Positions 33,135-45,690 of a stretch of 64,000 bases of DNA are shown piece by piece. This DNA is from Eonycteris spelaea (lineage: Eukaryota; Chordata; Mammalia; Chiroptera; Pteropodidae): contig PUFA01000712.1 of the NCBI GenBank assembly GCA_003508835.1, positions 41,152 through 105,151 of the forward strand, read 5' to 3'. Every line of letters begins with the position of its first letter. Within the stretch, counting starts at the first letter, position 1. The notes below the pieces were generated by a model that worked only from the letters and a program-made list of their open reading frames with translations, was not told where the DNA came from and searched no databases. The position numbers and the translations under genes were made by a program.

Positions 33135-33583
33135 ATGGCCTGCACGGTGCTTCTGCTGGGGCTCCTCGCTTATGGCTCAGGTCAGGGGAAGGGACTCCGC
33201 ATCTTTGGGGGGCACATAAAAGCTGTGTCTCATGGCGACCTTGTCTCCCATAACAACTGTGTCTCTCCTGTTGCCTGTAGGGGCTGATTCTCAGACTATG
33301 GTGACTCAGGAGCCATCACTGTCAGTGTCTCCTGGAGGGACGGTCACACTCACCTGTGGCCTTAGCTCTGGGTCAGTCTCCACCAGTAACTACCCTACTG
33401 GCACCAGCAGACCCCAGGCCAGGCTCCCCGCACGCTTATCTACAACACAAACAATCGCCTCTCTGGGATCCCTGGTCGCTTCTCCGGATCCATCCTTGGG
33501 AACAAAGCCGCCCTCACCATCACAGGGGCCCAGCCTGAGGACGAGGCCGACTATTACTGTATGGTCTGGCAGGGTGGTACTCC
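33135..33583 (+). pseudogene. IGLV8-like V segment, copy A (one frameshift)
   Basis: Leader exon 33,135-33,180 (MACTVLLLGLLAYGS), V exon from 33,281 after CCTGTAG. Reads [37 protein letters not shown], the IGLV8 signature. One base is missing between Tyr-Pro of CDR1 and the Trp of framework 2, after which framework 2, CDR2 and framework 3 (ending EDEADYYC then MVWQGGT) are intact in the other frame. Octamer, splice sites and RSS are all good. So the segment is one base from being functional; it is either a recent pseudogene or an error. Confidence 0.85.
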
Positions 33584-33622
33584 CACAGTGACACACACAG
33601 ATGGGGAAGTGGGACAAAATCC
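33584..33622 (+). other. RSS of IGLV8-like copy A
   Basis: CACAGTG, 23 bases, ACAAAATCC. Perfect heptamer, one nonamer change. Confidence 0.9.
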
Positions 33623-34449
33623 TAAAGCTGCTCAGGTCTTTGTTCTGAACAATTAAAAGTCTTTTCAAAACTCGGGCCTCTGTAGCCTGTACTTTGAACC
33701 CTTCATGGTCGTAATATTTCCCTATCCATTTTTCATTCAGCATTTCAGATTTTTCAGGAAAAATAAAACAAAAATAATCTGTGATGACACAGAAATGTTG
33801 GTCAGTTGTTCAAGTGAAAAACCAAAAGTGATGGAATCAGGGGAGTGCCCTGTGGGGACTGCCCTTTTCCCCTGAAATAAGGAAAATGCGCCTGTCCCAA
33901 CTTTCACCTTCATCAGAGCCCAGGAACATCCCAGCAGGTGGATCCTGTTCCGCAGCATGGACTCTGCTCTCCCAGGGGTCACAGCAGAGATGCCCCATCC
34001 CGCCCAGGCTCCTGAGTTCAGGGCTGACCGAGGGGCAGTGTGTTCCAGGGACGAGGCACTGAGATGTGAGATGATGGTGAGGACCCAGGCCCAGGAGGAT
34101 CGACATACTGAAGCTGGCCCGACACCTGAGCATTCAGAGTGGGATTCAGGGTGGGGGCCGGCAAAGGGGAAAACTGGGTCTGAGAACCCTCTTTATGAGC
34201 CATGATTGGGTGGGGTGCCACACGGCCACTGGGAAAGCTACTAGTCTTCTCCGGGAAGGGGGTGAAGTTGGTCCATGGATGACGCGCTCCTACAGTGACA
34301 CCAGTGGGACCATGAGGACTCCTGCGAGTGGTTCCCCTGAACCCACAGGCACTGACTGTGTCCTTTAGTCCCCTCAGATCCCAATGGAGCTTTCCAACAA
34401 CCAGGGTACAAGGTGGCCTCTGGGAAAAAGGAGCAGGAACTTCCCACAT

Positions 34450-34730
34450 GTGTCACTCCCTCTGTGAGGCTCTTGATGATCTCATATCTGAGGTCACCTT
34501 CTCCTGCACGGGGGTCAGCAGACATATGGGAGTCATCATGACAATGGTCCCACAGGCTCCCAGGCAGAGCCTTCACCTAGGACAGCAGCGAGGGACCTTC
34601 CAGGGGTCTGGCCCTGATTCCCCTGACCCAGGTTTGTTACCAGAATCTCACTGACCACTCTGGCTGTAGCTGAGGATGAGGCTGAGGATCACGGTCACAG
34701 AGCTGAGCACGACCATGATGCATGAGGATC
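34450..34730 (+). pseudogene. Vestigial V-lambda relic
   Basis: A framework 1 end (gtcaccttctcctgcacggg, reading VTFSCTG) is followed by a framework 2-like 'caggctcccaggcagagcc' and a framework 3 end 'gtagctgaggatgaggctgaggatcac', corresponding to AEDEAEDH. The final Tyr-Cys is lost. No leader exon or good octamer is visible. Subgroup unclear. Confidence 0.6.
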
Positions 34731-36249
34731 TCCTGTTTCTGGGGACATGTGATGAATCTGCCCTCACTCCCCAGTCAGACCCATCACTCCCCTGTCCCTG
34801 CCCGGGCCCGCACATGCTCTATATCTACAACAATGCTGGGAGAGATGACATGGAGAATGGAAGTCCAGCCTGTGTGACCCAAGGGACCTAGGTCTCTTCT
34901 GCTCCTAAGCGATGTGTCCCGTGAGCTTCACTCAGGGTTTGCTGATCATTCCCTCAGCTCTGGAACTTTTGCTAAGTGGGATTTCTTTTTCTCTCTCCAG
35001 AGTTTCCATTCTGGAGGAACTCCTGGAGTTGAAAGGACCCCTCTCACTAAGGATGAGGATCTCACACCCATCACCTTCCCCAGTTTAATACCACACACCC
35101 TGATTATGTTCACACCCTTTTTCAGACAGGAAGATGTTGGGATGCATCACAGTCACTGGAGTCCAGATTGTACGACACAATCCTTATTATGTCAGAGAAC
35201 CCCAATATTAAAGGAAAGTTTCCAGGAAGCTCTGTTCTCCCTTTAGTGACAATATTGGTGCATTTACCAAAAAAGTTAATCAGTGTAGGATGGGTAATAG
35301 ACTTTGAAAGCCACTAAGTTAGGATGGGAAAAAAATGTTTATACTAAGTTCTCAATTTGAAGATTACAACAAGTTTAAAATTAGACTAAATAAGGAAAAG
35401 GGAATGAAACGTATCATGGGTTCAAAAGTTGATAGTATGAATCTTCGGATTAGCAATTAAAGACCAATGAAAGCCCAGAGTGGTAATCAGGGGAAGAGGA
35501 CACGTTTTCTCTGACATTGTGAAATTCTAGTGGCCAGAGACACATCCCAATCAATATGTGTGGATTGGGGGTGGGGATCTAACAGGAGTCCCTCACAACA
35601 ACAACAATGACTACAGCAACAACAGCAATAAGGCAGCCTGTAAAATAATTCATGTAGAATTTTTGTCAGTGTGAACCGACAGGGTACCCAGTAGAATTTT
35701 CAACTTCGATTTTTTTAAGGTGGTCCTGTATTTGCGATGGCTTCACAGTCATGCCAGATGGAAAACAAATGTCAGGTCATGCAGACACACCTGACCACAT
35801 AAGAACTGTGAGCACATCCTACATTTAGCAGCCTGGAGGCCATTCTTTGTGGAGAGACAATTAATGTCTCAGTCCCCAACCCCATGGAGGGACTTACTCA
35901 GTCTCCTGTTGTGGGTAGTGGCATCACAGAGATCCATGTGCAAAATCAGATTGTCCTTCCGGGGTGCTGGGTGTGGCCAGATTGGTCTGGTCTGAGAGAG
36001 AAGATTGACAGGACAGGCCCATGCTCCATGTACAAACTCTCATAATCCAGAGAGGCAGGGACTGGCCAGGGTGTATGGCAGGAGAGTCCAGAGGACAGCA
36101 GAGCTGCCCCTCCAGGCTGATGACCTTGGCCCTTGCATGGGGCTGGTTTGGAAACTAGAAAGCCTAACACGCTGGGAAGTTCGAGCCTGTGCCACCTGCG
36201 TGGGTCCCGTCTTCTCCTGGGTCCCATGAGGTGCACGCTGCACGTGGCA

Positions 36250-36297
<48 letters not shown>

Positions 36298-38180
36298 CCC
36301 AAACACCACACAGGCTACATGTAGGACTCTTGTGGGATCAGAAGAGGAGCACACACAGAGGTGACTAGAGAAAGAGAAAAGAGGTTGGAGGCACTGTCTA
36401 CAGGTGACAGTGGCCCTCCAGTTTTAGAGCTGTCACCCCACACACTGAGCATCCCAGCGAAACACGTGCTCCAGCAACCCCTGCAGGCAAATGGGACAGA
36501 CAAGCCTTGCAAGGCGCATGGGCTCACCTGGGTCTTAAAGAGGTAAGAATGAAGAGTTGAGTTGCAACCCAGGTCCGTCTCCTCAATGCCGTTGTCCTGG
36601 CTGCAGCCAGACATCCTCAGGGGGAACCCTGGATAGGAGTATGGTGGTGTCATCATGCACAGCTTTGCGTAAAGAAGGGGACTGAGAGGAAGCAGCCTAG
36701 AAGACTATTTGAATAGCTGTTCCTCGAGGAGGGGACTCAGGGAGAGGGATCCCAGGAAGTGATGTCACTTCCTTTTCCACAGACCCCCACAGAAGTGGAA
36801 CCCTGTTAAGGGCACCCAAATTCCAGTAACAGCCTCTCAGCTAGCTCACTTGACTAAAGGTACTCAGTAGGACAACATGTTCTCTTCTTGTGGTCCCACA
36901 TTTTGGGGCTCTGACCTCCAGAGACGACACAGTGCCATTTCCAGATGGTGCAGGTGACCCTAGCCCTTTGGGAGAAGATCTCCTTGAAAAACACGAAGAG
37001 ACTTCGGTCGGGCCACGCCAGGCCAGGCCACCACTGTGAGCACTCCTAGGCAGCCCGTCCTCAACGTGGGGGAAGACGGACAGGGAGGGAGGTCCTTCTG
37101 GGCAGAAACAATTGTCGGCGGGGAATAACCTGGTGGTCCTGCCATATCACCCCAGGCCAAGGCTGGCAGGGTGGAGGGGGCTTCCTGAGGGCCCCGAATC
37201 CATGTCAGGGGAATCCAGGGCCCTCAGGCAGTCACATCCTTTCCCCCTTCGAAGGAGGTGTGGAAGATCATGGTGTGTCTAAGTCTGAGGCCGAGAGTCA
37301 GGGGTTCTGAGGATGGCAAGGACCAGACTCTGAAGCTCAGCGCCTGGTGCCGGGCACTGTATTTACAGAACACCACGCGGAACATCACACAGGAGCTGAA
37401 TGACGAGAGCCTCAACTCTGTCCCCCACCAGGACGGGCAGGCACCCCAAGGCAATGGAGCAGCCCAGCCAGGGCTCAGGGTGAGTGCAGGTGCTGAGCTC
37501 ACCCGACACCCAGGACCCAGACAGTCAGGGGTCCTGGGTTCCAGGAGTCTCTGCCGCTCCACTGGGCTCCCTGCTGGAGTCCAGCCCTCAAAGGAATCCG
37601 GGTCCCCATTGCCTCTCACACCGCCCTCACTGCCCAGCCCCTTCCTGGACCAGATGCAAAGTCCTGGTCCATATATTTGTACAGATACCAGCAAAGAGAC
37701 GTTGACACCATGTCACCTCACGTTCAGTCAGGAGTATGTCTGCATTGCTCTACAGATTCTCTTCTTCGATCGCCCACCCCCGGTGTGGGTGCTGGACTCC
37801 CGATCCTCGCACACTTCTCCCCCACATCTTACACACCGTGTGATCAGTACGGGCACTTTCACGCAAAAGGACGTGGGGTACATGTGACACGTCCATTGCT
37901 CTGCCACTTGCTGCCCTGGGGACACATCCCCAAGAGCCCTCCAGGACACACAGCTGCCGACATATCGGGGTGGGGGGCACCCGTTTCCATGGCGATGAAC
38001 TTGTTCTAACATAGTTTATTAAGTGGGAGAATTCCTACCAGGCAAAGGTCGCATGTAAGAAAGCAAAGCCTGATGTGAATATTTTCACTGCTTGGGAGAG
38101 GGGGCACTCGTGTAACTAGGGCACAAGTACCGGAGCCATAAGGGGATGCCTAGGCCTTAAGCTCTTTAAAAGCTTTTTTC
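34731..38180. other. Inter-V DNA, no gene recognised
   Basis: No V exon or other exon supported. Holds a CA microsatellite and, around 37,345-37,440, a possible degraded MIR. The open frame at 37,258-37,887 has no recognisable domain. Confidence 0.5.
36254..36295. repeat. (CA)n microsatellite
   Basis: About 21 uninterrupted CA units. Confidence 0.95.
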
Positions 38181-41100
38181 ACATCGATGACCACTTTCCC
38201 TGCCTGCGCCCACTGTGCCTGGTGCACATTTCCCGTCGCCCTGAGTCCAAAATTTCCCTCAGACTTGTTGGGTATGGTGACAAGGAAAGCAGTAATTTGA
38301 GCATCTGTAACCTAGGAGTCCCCTGTGGCCCTCCACCAAGCCCGTGCATGTCCCTCCCTGCTCCTGACCAGGCTTTGCCGCTCACTCCCTGAGCCATGAA
38401 ATGTCAGGAAAGGCAGAATCTCTTTCTCTCTCTCTCTTGAGATGCCCTCTGAGGGGCTCCTGACCCACACACTCGGGAGATTCCCCTCATTAAGGGTGTG
38501 GCCCTCAGACCTTCACTGGCTCATTCTCCCCACTTCAACCCCAGGACTTCTCACACTTTTCCAACTTCTCTGGTTCTTTGTTTGGGATGATGTGTAGAAG
38601 CTGTCAGTATTTTATACTTAATCCTTATAAATCCAACCTCCATTAAATCCATAGATACCATAAGAAATGGACTTGATCAGGCCCCAGGCAGACTAGGAAC
38701 ACACCCTGAAGTTTTCTTAGGCGAGAAGGGAGAAAGAACCTCTATACAGGATGAGAGATCCATTCATAGTGATGTGCTTTTCATATCAACCTGCGGATGA
38801 GAAAAATTACAAACCTAGAGTAAAAGAAGCTAAAATACATCAGAGTCAAAATAAAAAGTCCTGTCGCGGTCATTTTCAAGGGCACCTGATAACCTACAGA
38901 ATTAATCAAGGAAAAAGACACATTTTCCCTGAAGACATTTTGTTCTCATCGCAAAGACACGTTTAATGTGAGTGGGAGCATGTCAGGCACCGCTTATGAC
39001 AACGATGACCACGATAACAACAACAACGACAAAAAACAACAATACCCATGAGCAAATATTTCCCCCTTAAGAGTCACCCAAGAAGAAGAATTATGACCAG
39101 GAATGAACTAGTGGGGTTCCTGTGGAACTTTAAGCCTGGCTCTTGGTTCAAGGTCATCACGTGCTAGTAAAGAACCAGGGCCAAGGTAAAAGCAAAATCA
39201 TGTGTTAAGAAATCCTAAAACATCTGGTAAAATATGCATCTACATAACTGTCAGGAAGCCATAAGGGACCTGGGAAACTGAATGTCTTCACCCGAGACTG
39301 CACACAGTATTTTTTCTCATTTGACTGCCCGGAAAAGTGACATGAGCAAGGTCCACCTGCAGAGATCAGAAGCCCTTCCAGGAGAGCCAGGTGGAGTGAC
39401 ATGGGCTGAGGACTGAGATTGGAGACCAGCAGGGGGCGCAGGTGGACCAGTCCTGAGAGCTCAGGGTCTGGGCCAGGCAGGCTGGGAGAATGCTCACTGG
39501 CTCTGGCACACTTGAGCAGGCAGTGTCCCGCTGAAGTGTGACTTTCCTGCACCTGGGCCACCAGGACCACATGAGCACCCGGCTCTGACACACACTTTTG
39601 ACTCATGTGCCATCCTCCTCTCATGAAGTCATTGTCCAGGCCTGATTTACAGGCAAGGTTGATGGACAATCACACAACGGAAATGAATTTGCTCGAGAAC
39701 CTCACCTACAGTGTTCCCTGGGCACAGGATGGAGGACACCAGGAGAGGGAGAGTCTCAGTGTCAACACTTAGTCCTCAGCAAGCAGAGCTCTGGGACTTC
39801 TCCCCCACGGCCTGGTTTCCTCTTTCCTCCTCACTCATTGGACAGAAGTTTCCTTTTAGGAGACAGAGAAAGGATACTGGGAAGGAAGGGCATTTGCACG
39901 GCTTTTAGCTCTTGGTATCTGGGCACAGGTGGTCGTTATCTATTCTCTACCACATGCTAATTCCCAACCGGGGTCCTGGGTCAGAGGATGATGTCTTTGT
40001 CATCAGCAGTGCCTAAGTCTTTGTTTAAAAAATGATTTAAAATACAAAGGATATTAGCAGGCATGTAGCCTGAACTCCCTTTCTCATTTCAGAAAATCGA
40101 TGGAGACCAAGCTAACAGAAACTGTATCGGGATTGAAAATCACAATCCAGTCTCATTATGATCATAGCTGATTGTTGCACAAATGACTTAATATAAGAAC
40201 AAGAAGGATCCATTGTTTCAGAAGAAAAATTTACCATGGCCCCAGGGAGGATTTGGGCTGAGGCTAGGGTACGTGTGCCATCTCTGGGTGACGATGCGCC
40301 TGGACTGTCGGGGACAGCAGGCGTGAAGAGGTGGTGGTCAGCCTGCATCAACAGTTTGCCTCAGAGAGAAAAGCACCTCCCAGAGGAAGCTCCTCCCTGA
40401 GTCAGGCAGTGGCACTCAGGACCTCCAGGGGGCGCTGCTCGCTCTTCTTCCTACTCCTGAGGAACTCCAGGGGCCCTGGGTGTGTCTCCCTTATCCAGCA
40501 TATCTACCCTTCCACTCCACACTGTCTCCTAATCCTCACCCATGTCTGCCCCAGCGGTGACACTAATGGGACCCATGGTGCCTAGAGAATGCCTGAGACA
40601 GCCTCTATGATGACAAACCTCAGGGGGCCCTGCTCTAATTACTGCTAGCAAAGGTATTGATGGTTAATGTGTAATAAATGCATTATCCCTCTGTCTATCA
40701 TTCTTTCGGTTATTTTTCTTACTAGTCTGTTCTTTCTGATTTATTTTCTATTTTAGAGTGACTTTTAAAAATATTATTTTCAGCTTTCTAATTTTTCTTT
40801 TTTTGTCGAAACCTCACATCTCAAACTTTGATAGATAGGACATTACCTATTTTTTCTACACTATTTGATGTATATGTGTATGGCATAACAGAAAAATTGA
40901 TTTAGTATGAATGATTTTCTCTGAGGTAGTTTGAGGCTCTCCGACACATGTATATAGAGAGGAAAACAATCACGCAAACTTGATTAATCAGATACTTTTC
41001 CCACAATTCCAAAATGGATATCACATCAGATTTTTATTTCACACCTTGATGAGCACCAGTCCTGTGTGCTATCTTCCCAAATTACTGGAGACATTTTATC

Positions 41101-41315
41101 CTCCTGCTCCTCCTCCTCCTCACATCTGAATCCCTTCTCCACCTCCCATTTCATCTGACCACAGTAGACTATAAAATGAAAGGGAGTATTAAAATGTTAA
41201 ATGACGTTTGTGCCAACTTGGTCACTCACACTGTTGTTCTTATTTCTTATTATAAGACATACATTTTCCTATTATTATATATTTGATCATCAGAGGACTT
41301 TTATAATTTCATGGT

Positions 41316-41434
41316 GTCTAAGCCATGCCACCCTGAACAAGCCCGATCCATTCTGACCTCGGAAGCTAAGCAGGGTCGGGCCTGGTTAGTACTTTGATGG
41401 GAGACCACCCAGGAAGACCAGGTACTGTAGGCAT
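41316..41434 (+). pseudogene. 5S rRNA-derived sequence (SINE head)
   Basis: Starts GTCTA and keeps the 5S layout: 'ccaccctgaac', 'gcccgat', 'ggaagctaagcagggtcggg' and 'cctggttagtact', then 'tgggagacc' and 'tgtaggca'. The internal promoter A and C boxes are largely preserved. It is not a normal 5S gene, since no T-run terminator follows; instead it continues into an A-rich tail as part of a retroposed element. Confidence 0.85.
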
Positions 41435-41493
41435 AAAAAATAAAAATGAAGGGATTGCAATCTGTGAAGTCAACGAAGAATTGCCTTGCCTAA

Positions 41494-41527
<34 letters not shown>
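41316..41527 (+). mobile_element. 5S-derived SINE-like retroposon with target site duplication
   Basis: The 5S head is joined to about 60 bases of unrelated body (from 'aaaaaataaaaatgaaggga' to 'ttgccttgcc') and a (TAA)n tail. The 14-base target duplication ataatttcatggtg lies at 41,303-41,316 and 41,528-41,541. The paralogous site near 32,402 has the target sequence once and no insert. 5S-derived SINEs are known in fruit bats, which supports but does not prove the host guess. Confidence 0.85.
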
Positions 41528-41532
<5 letters not shown>

Positions 41533-42148
41533 TTCATGGTGACACTGTGAAATTACCCTGTAATTTGACCTTTCCAACTGAAAATTTGCAAGTGCATGAG
41601 ACTGTGCCATTTAACCCATGGTTTCTTAGAACAGAGGGGCGACTCCATCGTCCCTGTGGGCGCACCTCTGCGTCGACACCGGCAGTCCTGCTCTGCTCCT
41701 GCGCTGCCCCTGGGACACGGGCCAGGACCCTCAGGGGAAGACCCCTGACCCCTCACCCCTGGTCACAGACTCTGGCGGTTTCCGGAGGACTCACTGCCGG
41801 ACGGAGGCTGACAGCTAAGCTCATTCAAAGAGGACAAGAAGGGATTTCACTGAGGAAGGTAGAGATATTCTCAGGATAGGGTTAATCTGGGATGAACCAG
41901 AATGCTGGGCTATCAAGCAGACACACCCATCCCATCACTCAGACCTCTGGCTCTCCAGAGAAGAAATTGAGGTCTGTGGTCACATGGGAAGAGGGGACAT
42001 CGATTTGGTGACAGACGTCAAACCCTTCACTCAGTGTCTCAATCACTTTATAGTCATCAGTCAATGTGAGGTCCCAGCATCTGCCTCTCTCAAGGTCTCC
42101 CCCAGGGGCCATCAGGGTGACACTGGGGCAGGAAGACAGAGAAAGCTG

Positions 42149-42156
42149 ATTTGCAT
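42149..42156 (+). promoter_or_regulatory. IGLV8 octamer promoter element (copy B)
   Basis: ATTTGCAT 113 bases before ATG, same context as copy A. Confidence 0.85.
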
Positions 42157-42261
42157 GAGGCACCTTCTCCTCCTAGTGAGTGTGGGAAGAACAAAAGGCC
42201 CCAGGACACCATATTTCAGCCCAGGAGTCTGAGGAGGCCACGTCTTGTGAGTGTCCCCACC

Positions 42262-42712
42262 ATGGCCTGGACGGTGCTTCTGCTGGGGCTCCTCGCTTAT
42301 GGCTCAGGTCAGGGGAAGGGACTCTGCATCCTTAGGGGGCACATAAAAGCTGGGTCTCAGAACAATCTTGTCTCTCAAAACACCTGTGTCTCTCTTGTTG
42401 GTTCTAGGGGCTGATTCTCAAACTGTGGTGACTCAGGAGCCATCGCTATTTGTACCTCTAGGAGGACGGTCACACTGACCTGTAGCCTTAGCTCTGGGTC
42501 AGTCTCCACCAGTAACTCCCCGGCTGGTACCAGCAGACCCCAGGCCGGGCTCCCCACACGCTTATCTACTACACAAACTACCGCTCCTCTGACATTCCCG
42601 ATCGCTTCTCCGGATCCATCTCTGGGAACAAAGCCGCCCTCACCATCACAGGGGCCCAGCCTGAGGACGAGGCCAACTATTTCTGTAGTCTGATAACGGC
42701 TAGTGAAACTTA
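42262..42712 (+). pseudogene. IGLV8-like V segment, copy B (frameshifted)
   Basis: Leader exon 42,262-42,307 (MAWTVLLLGLLAYGS) is intact; the V exon starts at 42,408 after GTTCTAG. Framework 1 reads ADSQTVVTQEPSLFVPL, then one base is lost before the GGTVTLTC segment and another near the CDR1/framework 2 junction. Framework 3 keeps [20 protein letters not shown], with Tyr-Tyr-Cys changed to Tyr-Phe-Cys. More decayed than copy A. Confidence 0.85.
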
Positions 42713-42751
42713 CTCAGTGATGCGAACCCACGGGGAAGTGCAACCAAAACC
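42713..42751 (+). other. RSS of IGLV8-like copy B (damaged heptamer)
   Basis: CTCAGTG, 23 bases, ACCAAAACC. The second heptamer base is T; loss of the CAC start would be expected to cripple recombination. Confidence 0.85.
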
Positions 42752-44439
42752 TCCTCACGTGCTCAGCACCGCTCAGTCTCAGAGGCAGAAAGGAAGAGCT
42801 CGGGTGGAAATGGCCAGCACGCTGTGAGGAGGGGGCTGCTCTGCCCACCCTACTGCCAGTGGCTCATGGCCATGTGCCTCCTCCAGTCTCTCTAATGTGA
42901 CTCCCGCAAGACAGGGCTTCCTCTCCCCCTGTCTGTCTGTAATAATGGGGAGGGGGCTCAGCTCCAAAATATGTCAACCACCGTGAGATTCAGAGACCCC
43001 ACTGCTCCCGCTGAGTCTCCTCTGATTCAAAGAGCGTTAGGCACATACCCTTGGTTATTAACTGTTCTGTGGAGAAGACGTTGATATTTGATTTGGCATT
43101 AAGCTGTTAGAAATGCATTTGCTCATGGGAGACCTGCTGAGTTAAAGAATCGTGTTGTTCCAGAATCTGTGTTCATTGAGGTCTCCAGGAGATTTTTAAA
43201 CTTTAATGTTGGAGGAGCATCTCAACATCTATTAGAATGAAGGTATTCCTGGGCATTTTTTTTAAATGCAGTCGGAGTGATAGTCCATGACTCAATCACT
43301 CCCCAATTACCATTCAAAACCTTAGGAACTCTCAGAAACAGATTTACCATCTGAAGCCGTTGCTGAAAACAGAGATTTGATGTCACATGACAGGCAGAGC
43401 TGGTGACATTTCACAAACTAGAGTCCTTTAAGGATGTATTGAGTGGCTCAGATGGTGACATCAGCTGTGAGAAAACAATCCATGGGACTGGCTTCCAGAA
43501 ACACTCCTGCCACTGAGGCCGCTGGGGCCAGGACAGGAAGTGCAGGGCTAGGAGACGTGGCACTAGGTGAATACGCCCAAAGGTGTCCAGGGCTGTGAGG
43601 TGGACGAAGAGCAAGGCAGGAAATGTTGGCTTGATTTATGTTCTACTCTTTGTGTAGACTGTGTACTAAAAACAATTAATTGAGGCAACTCAAAAGTTGA
43701 AGGAAAGGGGATGTTATATAGATATGTGAGGAACATGTATGCAATCGTGTGAATGCCAGGAAGAGGTCATTTTTAGTCCAGGTTTCCTACCGGGGTCTAA
43801 AACCTAAAGTCTCCCTTAAGGGACAATCTGGAGCCTTTGCCCACACTGCACAAAGATGACATTATGTGGAGTCACAGCTTCCCTACAAGGATGACAATAG
43901 TTTTGGCTCAATGCATGCTGGGAGACACATCGCTAAGGGAGGACATGTGCCCAAGGATGCTGATCAGTCATCAGGGCTGGGCTGTACAAACAGTCCTACG
44001 ATTTCCCCAGGGCCACCTGCTCCCAGGTAAGGCCTAGATACCAGGAGATTATTAGATAATAACATATTATTTCTGTTGGTGCCACACTTCAGATATGATT
44101 TGCATCATACATGAAATTGGATTTGGACAATTTCTACTATTTTTATTTCCAAAAATGTTACCGTTATCAAAATCACTGAAATAATTTCTTTCTAAAAATT
44201 AAAATGTAGTTTATTTTAAACCCACAATGATATTCATGTTCAATGTAAAATTTCTACCTAGTGAAAACTCAACCTTTTCATACACTGTAAATATTGTCTA
44301 ATAAAATGAGAAATCGGTTCTGTTTAATCCAATGTTAGTCACTACACATTTTTCTCATGGATTTTTTCTTTCCTTTTAATTTTTTAATTGATTACTTTAT
44401 TTTTAAAAATTAATTATTTTCAAGTATACGGTTAGTCAT

Positions 44440-44790
44440 CTAACTGATTTGAGAAATCAGCTGCCAGTCTTATGGGCGTTCCCTTAAATGTAATTATTTC
44501 TTTTTCTCTTGCTGCTTTTAATATTCTCTTGCATTTAATCTTTGGCATTTTAATTATGACGTGTCTTGGTGTGGGCCTCTTTGGATCTCTCTGATTTTTG
44601 GAATTCTCTGTGTTCCTGGGGTTTTGTCCATTTCCTTCACCAAGTTAGGGAAGTTTTCCACCATTATTTCTTCAAACAGCTGTTCAACATCTTGATTTTC
44701 TTCTGTGATGCCGATCAGATGAATATTTGAAGCCTTCATAGTGTCCCATATCCTCCTTAAATTATCTTTATACTCTTGGCATCTTTGTTC
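44440..44790 (-). mobile_element. L1 ORF1 fragment
   Basis: On the minus strand an open stretch reads IWDTMKASNIHLIGITEE, EEIMVENFPNLVKEMD and IPKIREIQRGPHQDTS, then in a shifted frame HVIIKMPK and GTPIRLAADFS. This is the C-terminal half of the L1 ORF1 RNA-binding protein. The frame starts in unrelated sequence upstream, so it is a truncated relic. Confidence 0.85.
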
Positions 44791-45389
44791 TTGCCATTCT
44801 GATTGAGTGTCCTGATGGGCTGTCATGTCCTCTAGATAGGTAGGGCCTTTAATACTGATAGTCCAACCAGGAACAAAGAGTAGAAAGTAAAAGTCATGAT
44901 CCTCATCCATGATTCTGGCAGCCCAGCAGGAAGCAGGACTGGAACCCCATCCTTCAGCAATGAGACTGAAAAACATGGTATAAGGCAGAGTCTCTAGTCC
45001 TGCGCCCCCTGCAGGTGACTGTGGGAACCAGTGAGAGCTGAGCCTTGACCTGCATTAACAGCCCTGAACAAGGGGTGGGAGGCAGGGAGTTGGTGCTGCA
45101 GGTGGCCCCTCCCTTCCCTGGAGTCAGCGAGGCAAAGGGCCCAGTGGATAGCTGAGTTCACACCCCCACTGAGCGCAGCAGCTCCCCTCAGCCCTGTGCT
45201 TCCCTCCCTGAGGTCAGCGGGGCCAGCAGGGGGCTTGTCTTACATACCCACCGCAGGGGAACCAGCCTGTTACAATCACTGTCCCCCTGTCCTTAGGTCA
45301 GCTGCAGCAAGACCACAGGAGTCAGTGTTCCAACATGCCAGACCCCAGGGAAGCTGAAGGTCCAATTCCCTTGGCCCTCAACAGGGATT

Positions 45390-45690
45390 GCCCGATGCAA
45401 GGAAGATTAAAAATGAACCAGAGTCCATAATATAATATCCAAAATGCACAGGATACAGAGAAAAAAATCACTCCTCATACCAAGCACCAGGAAAATACAA
45501 GTTAAATAAGAAAAGTAATCAACAGATAGCAACACTGAGATTCTGAAATTATCTGTGTTAAATGTGACAATCAAAGCAGTGATCATAAAATCCCTTTGAT
45601 AAAGAATTAAGGGCACACTCGAAACAAACGAGGAGGAGAGAATCTCAAAAATGAAATAATGAGCAGAACAAGAACATGAAGGGAAATCAC
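45390..45690 (+). mobile_element. L1 5' UTR fragment
   Basis: Word order 'aggatacagagaaaaaaatc', 'accaggaaaatacaa', 'atcaacagatagcaacactg', 'ttctgaaattatctg', 'aaagcagtgatcataaaa' and 'cacactcgaaacaaa' follows the L1 5' UTR. It overlaps the same part of the element as the fragment at 3,385. Confidence 0.75.

Larger units (their letters stand above)
29375..33650 (+). repeat. IGLV8 duplication cassette, copy A
   Basis: Matches about 38,340-42,760 in order and orientation, including upstream markers 'gtccctccctgctcct', 'gaccagcagggggcgcaggtgg' (about 30,510 and 39,422), 'gggaggatttgggctgaggct' (31,361 and 40,245) and the V gene. The copies differ by short indels, microsatellite length and one inserted SINE in copy B. 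Confidence 0.85.
38205..42760 (+). repeat. IGLV8 duplication cassette, copy B
   Basis: Duplicate of the 29,375-33,650 cassette. Its first 160 bases, from 'gtgcctggtgcacatttccc', match the end of the window (63,675) better than copy A, so the original unit starts here. It contains a SINE-like insertion absent from copy A. Confidence 0.85.

Noticed and set aside
37258..37887. 209-codon plus-strand frame as a gene
   Set aside because: No domain, no splice or codon-usage support, and part of it resembles an old MIR.
41316..41434. Functional 5S rRNA gene
   Set aside because: It has many changes from the 5S consensus, lacks a terminator and is fused to a SINE-type body with target duplications.
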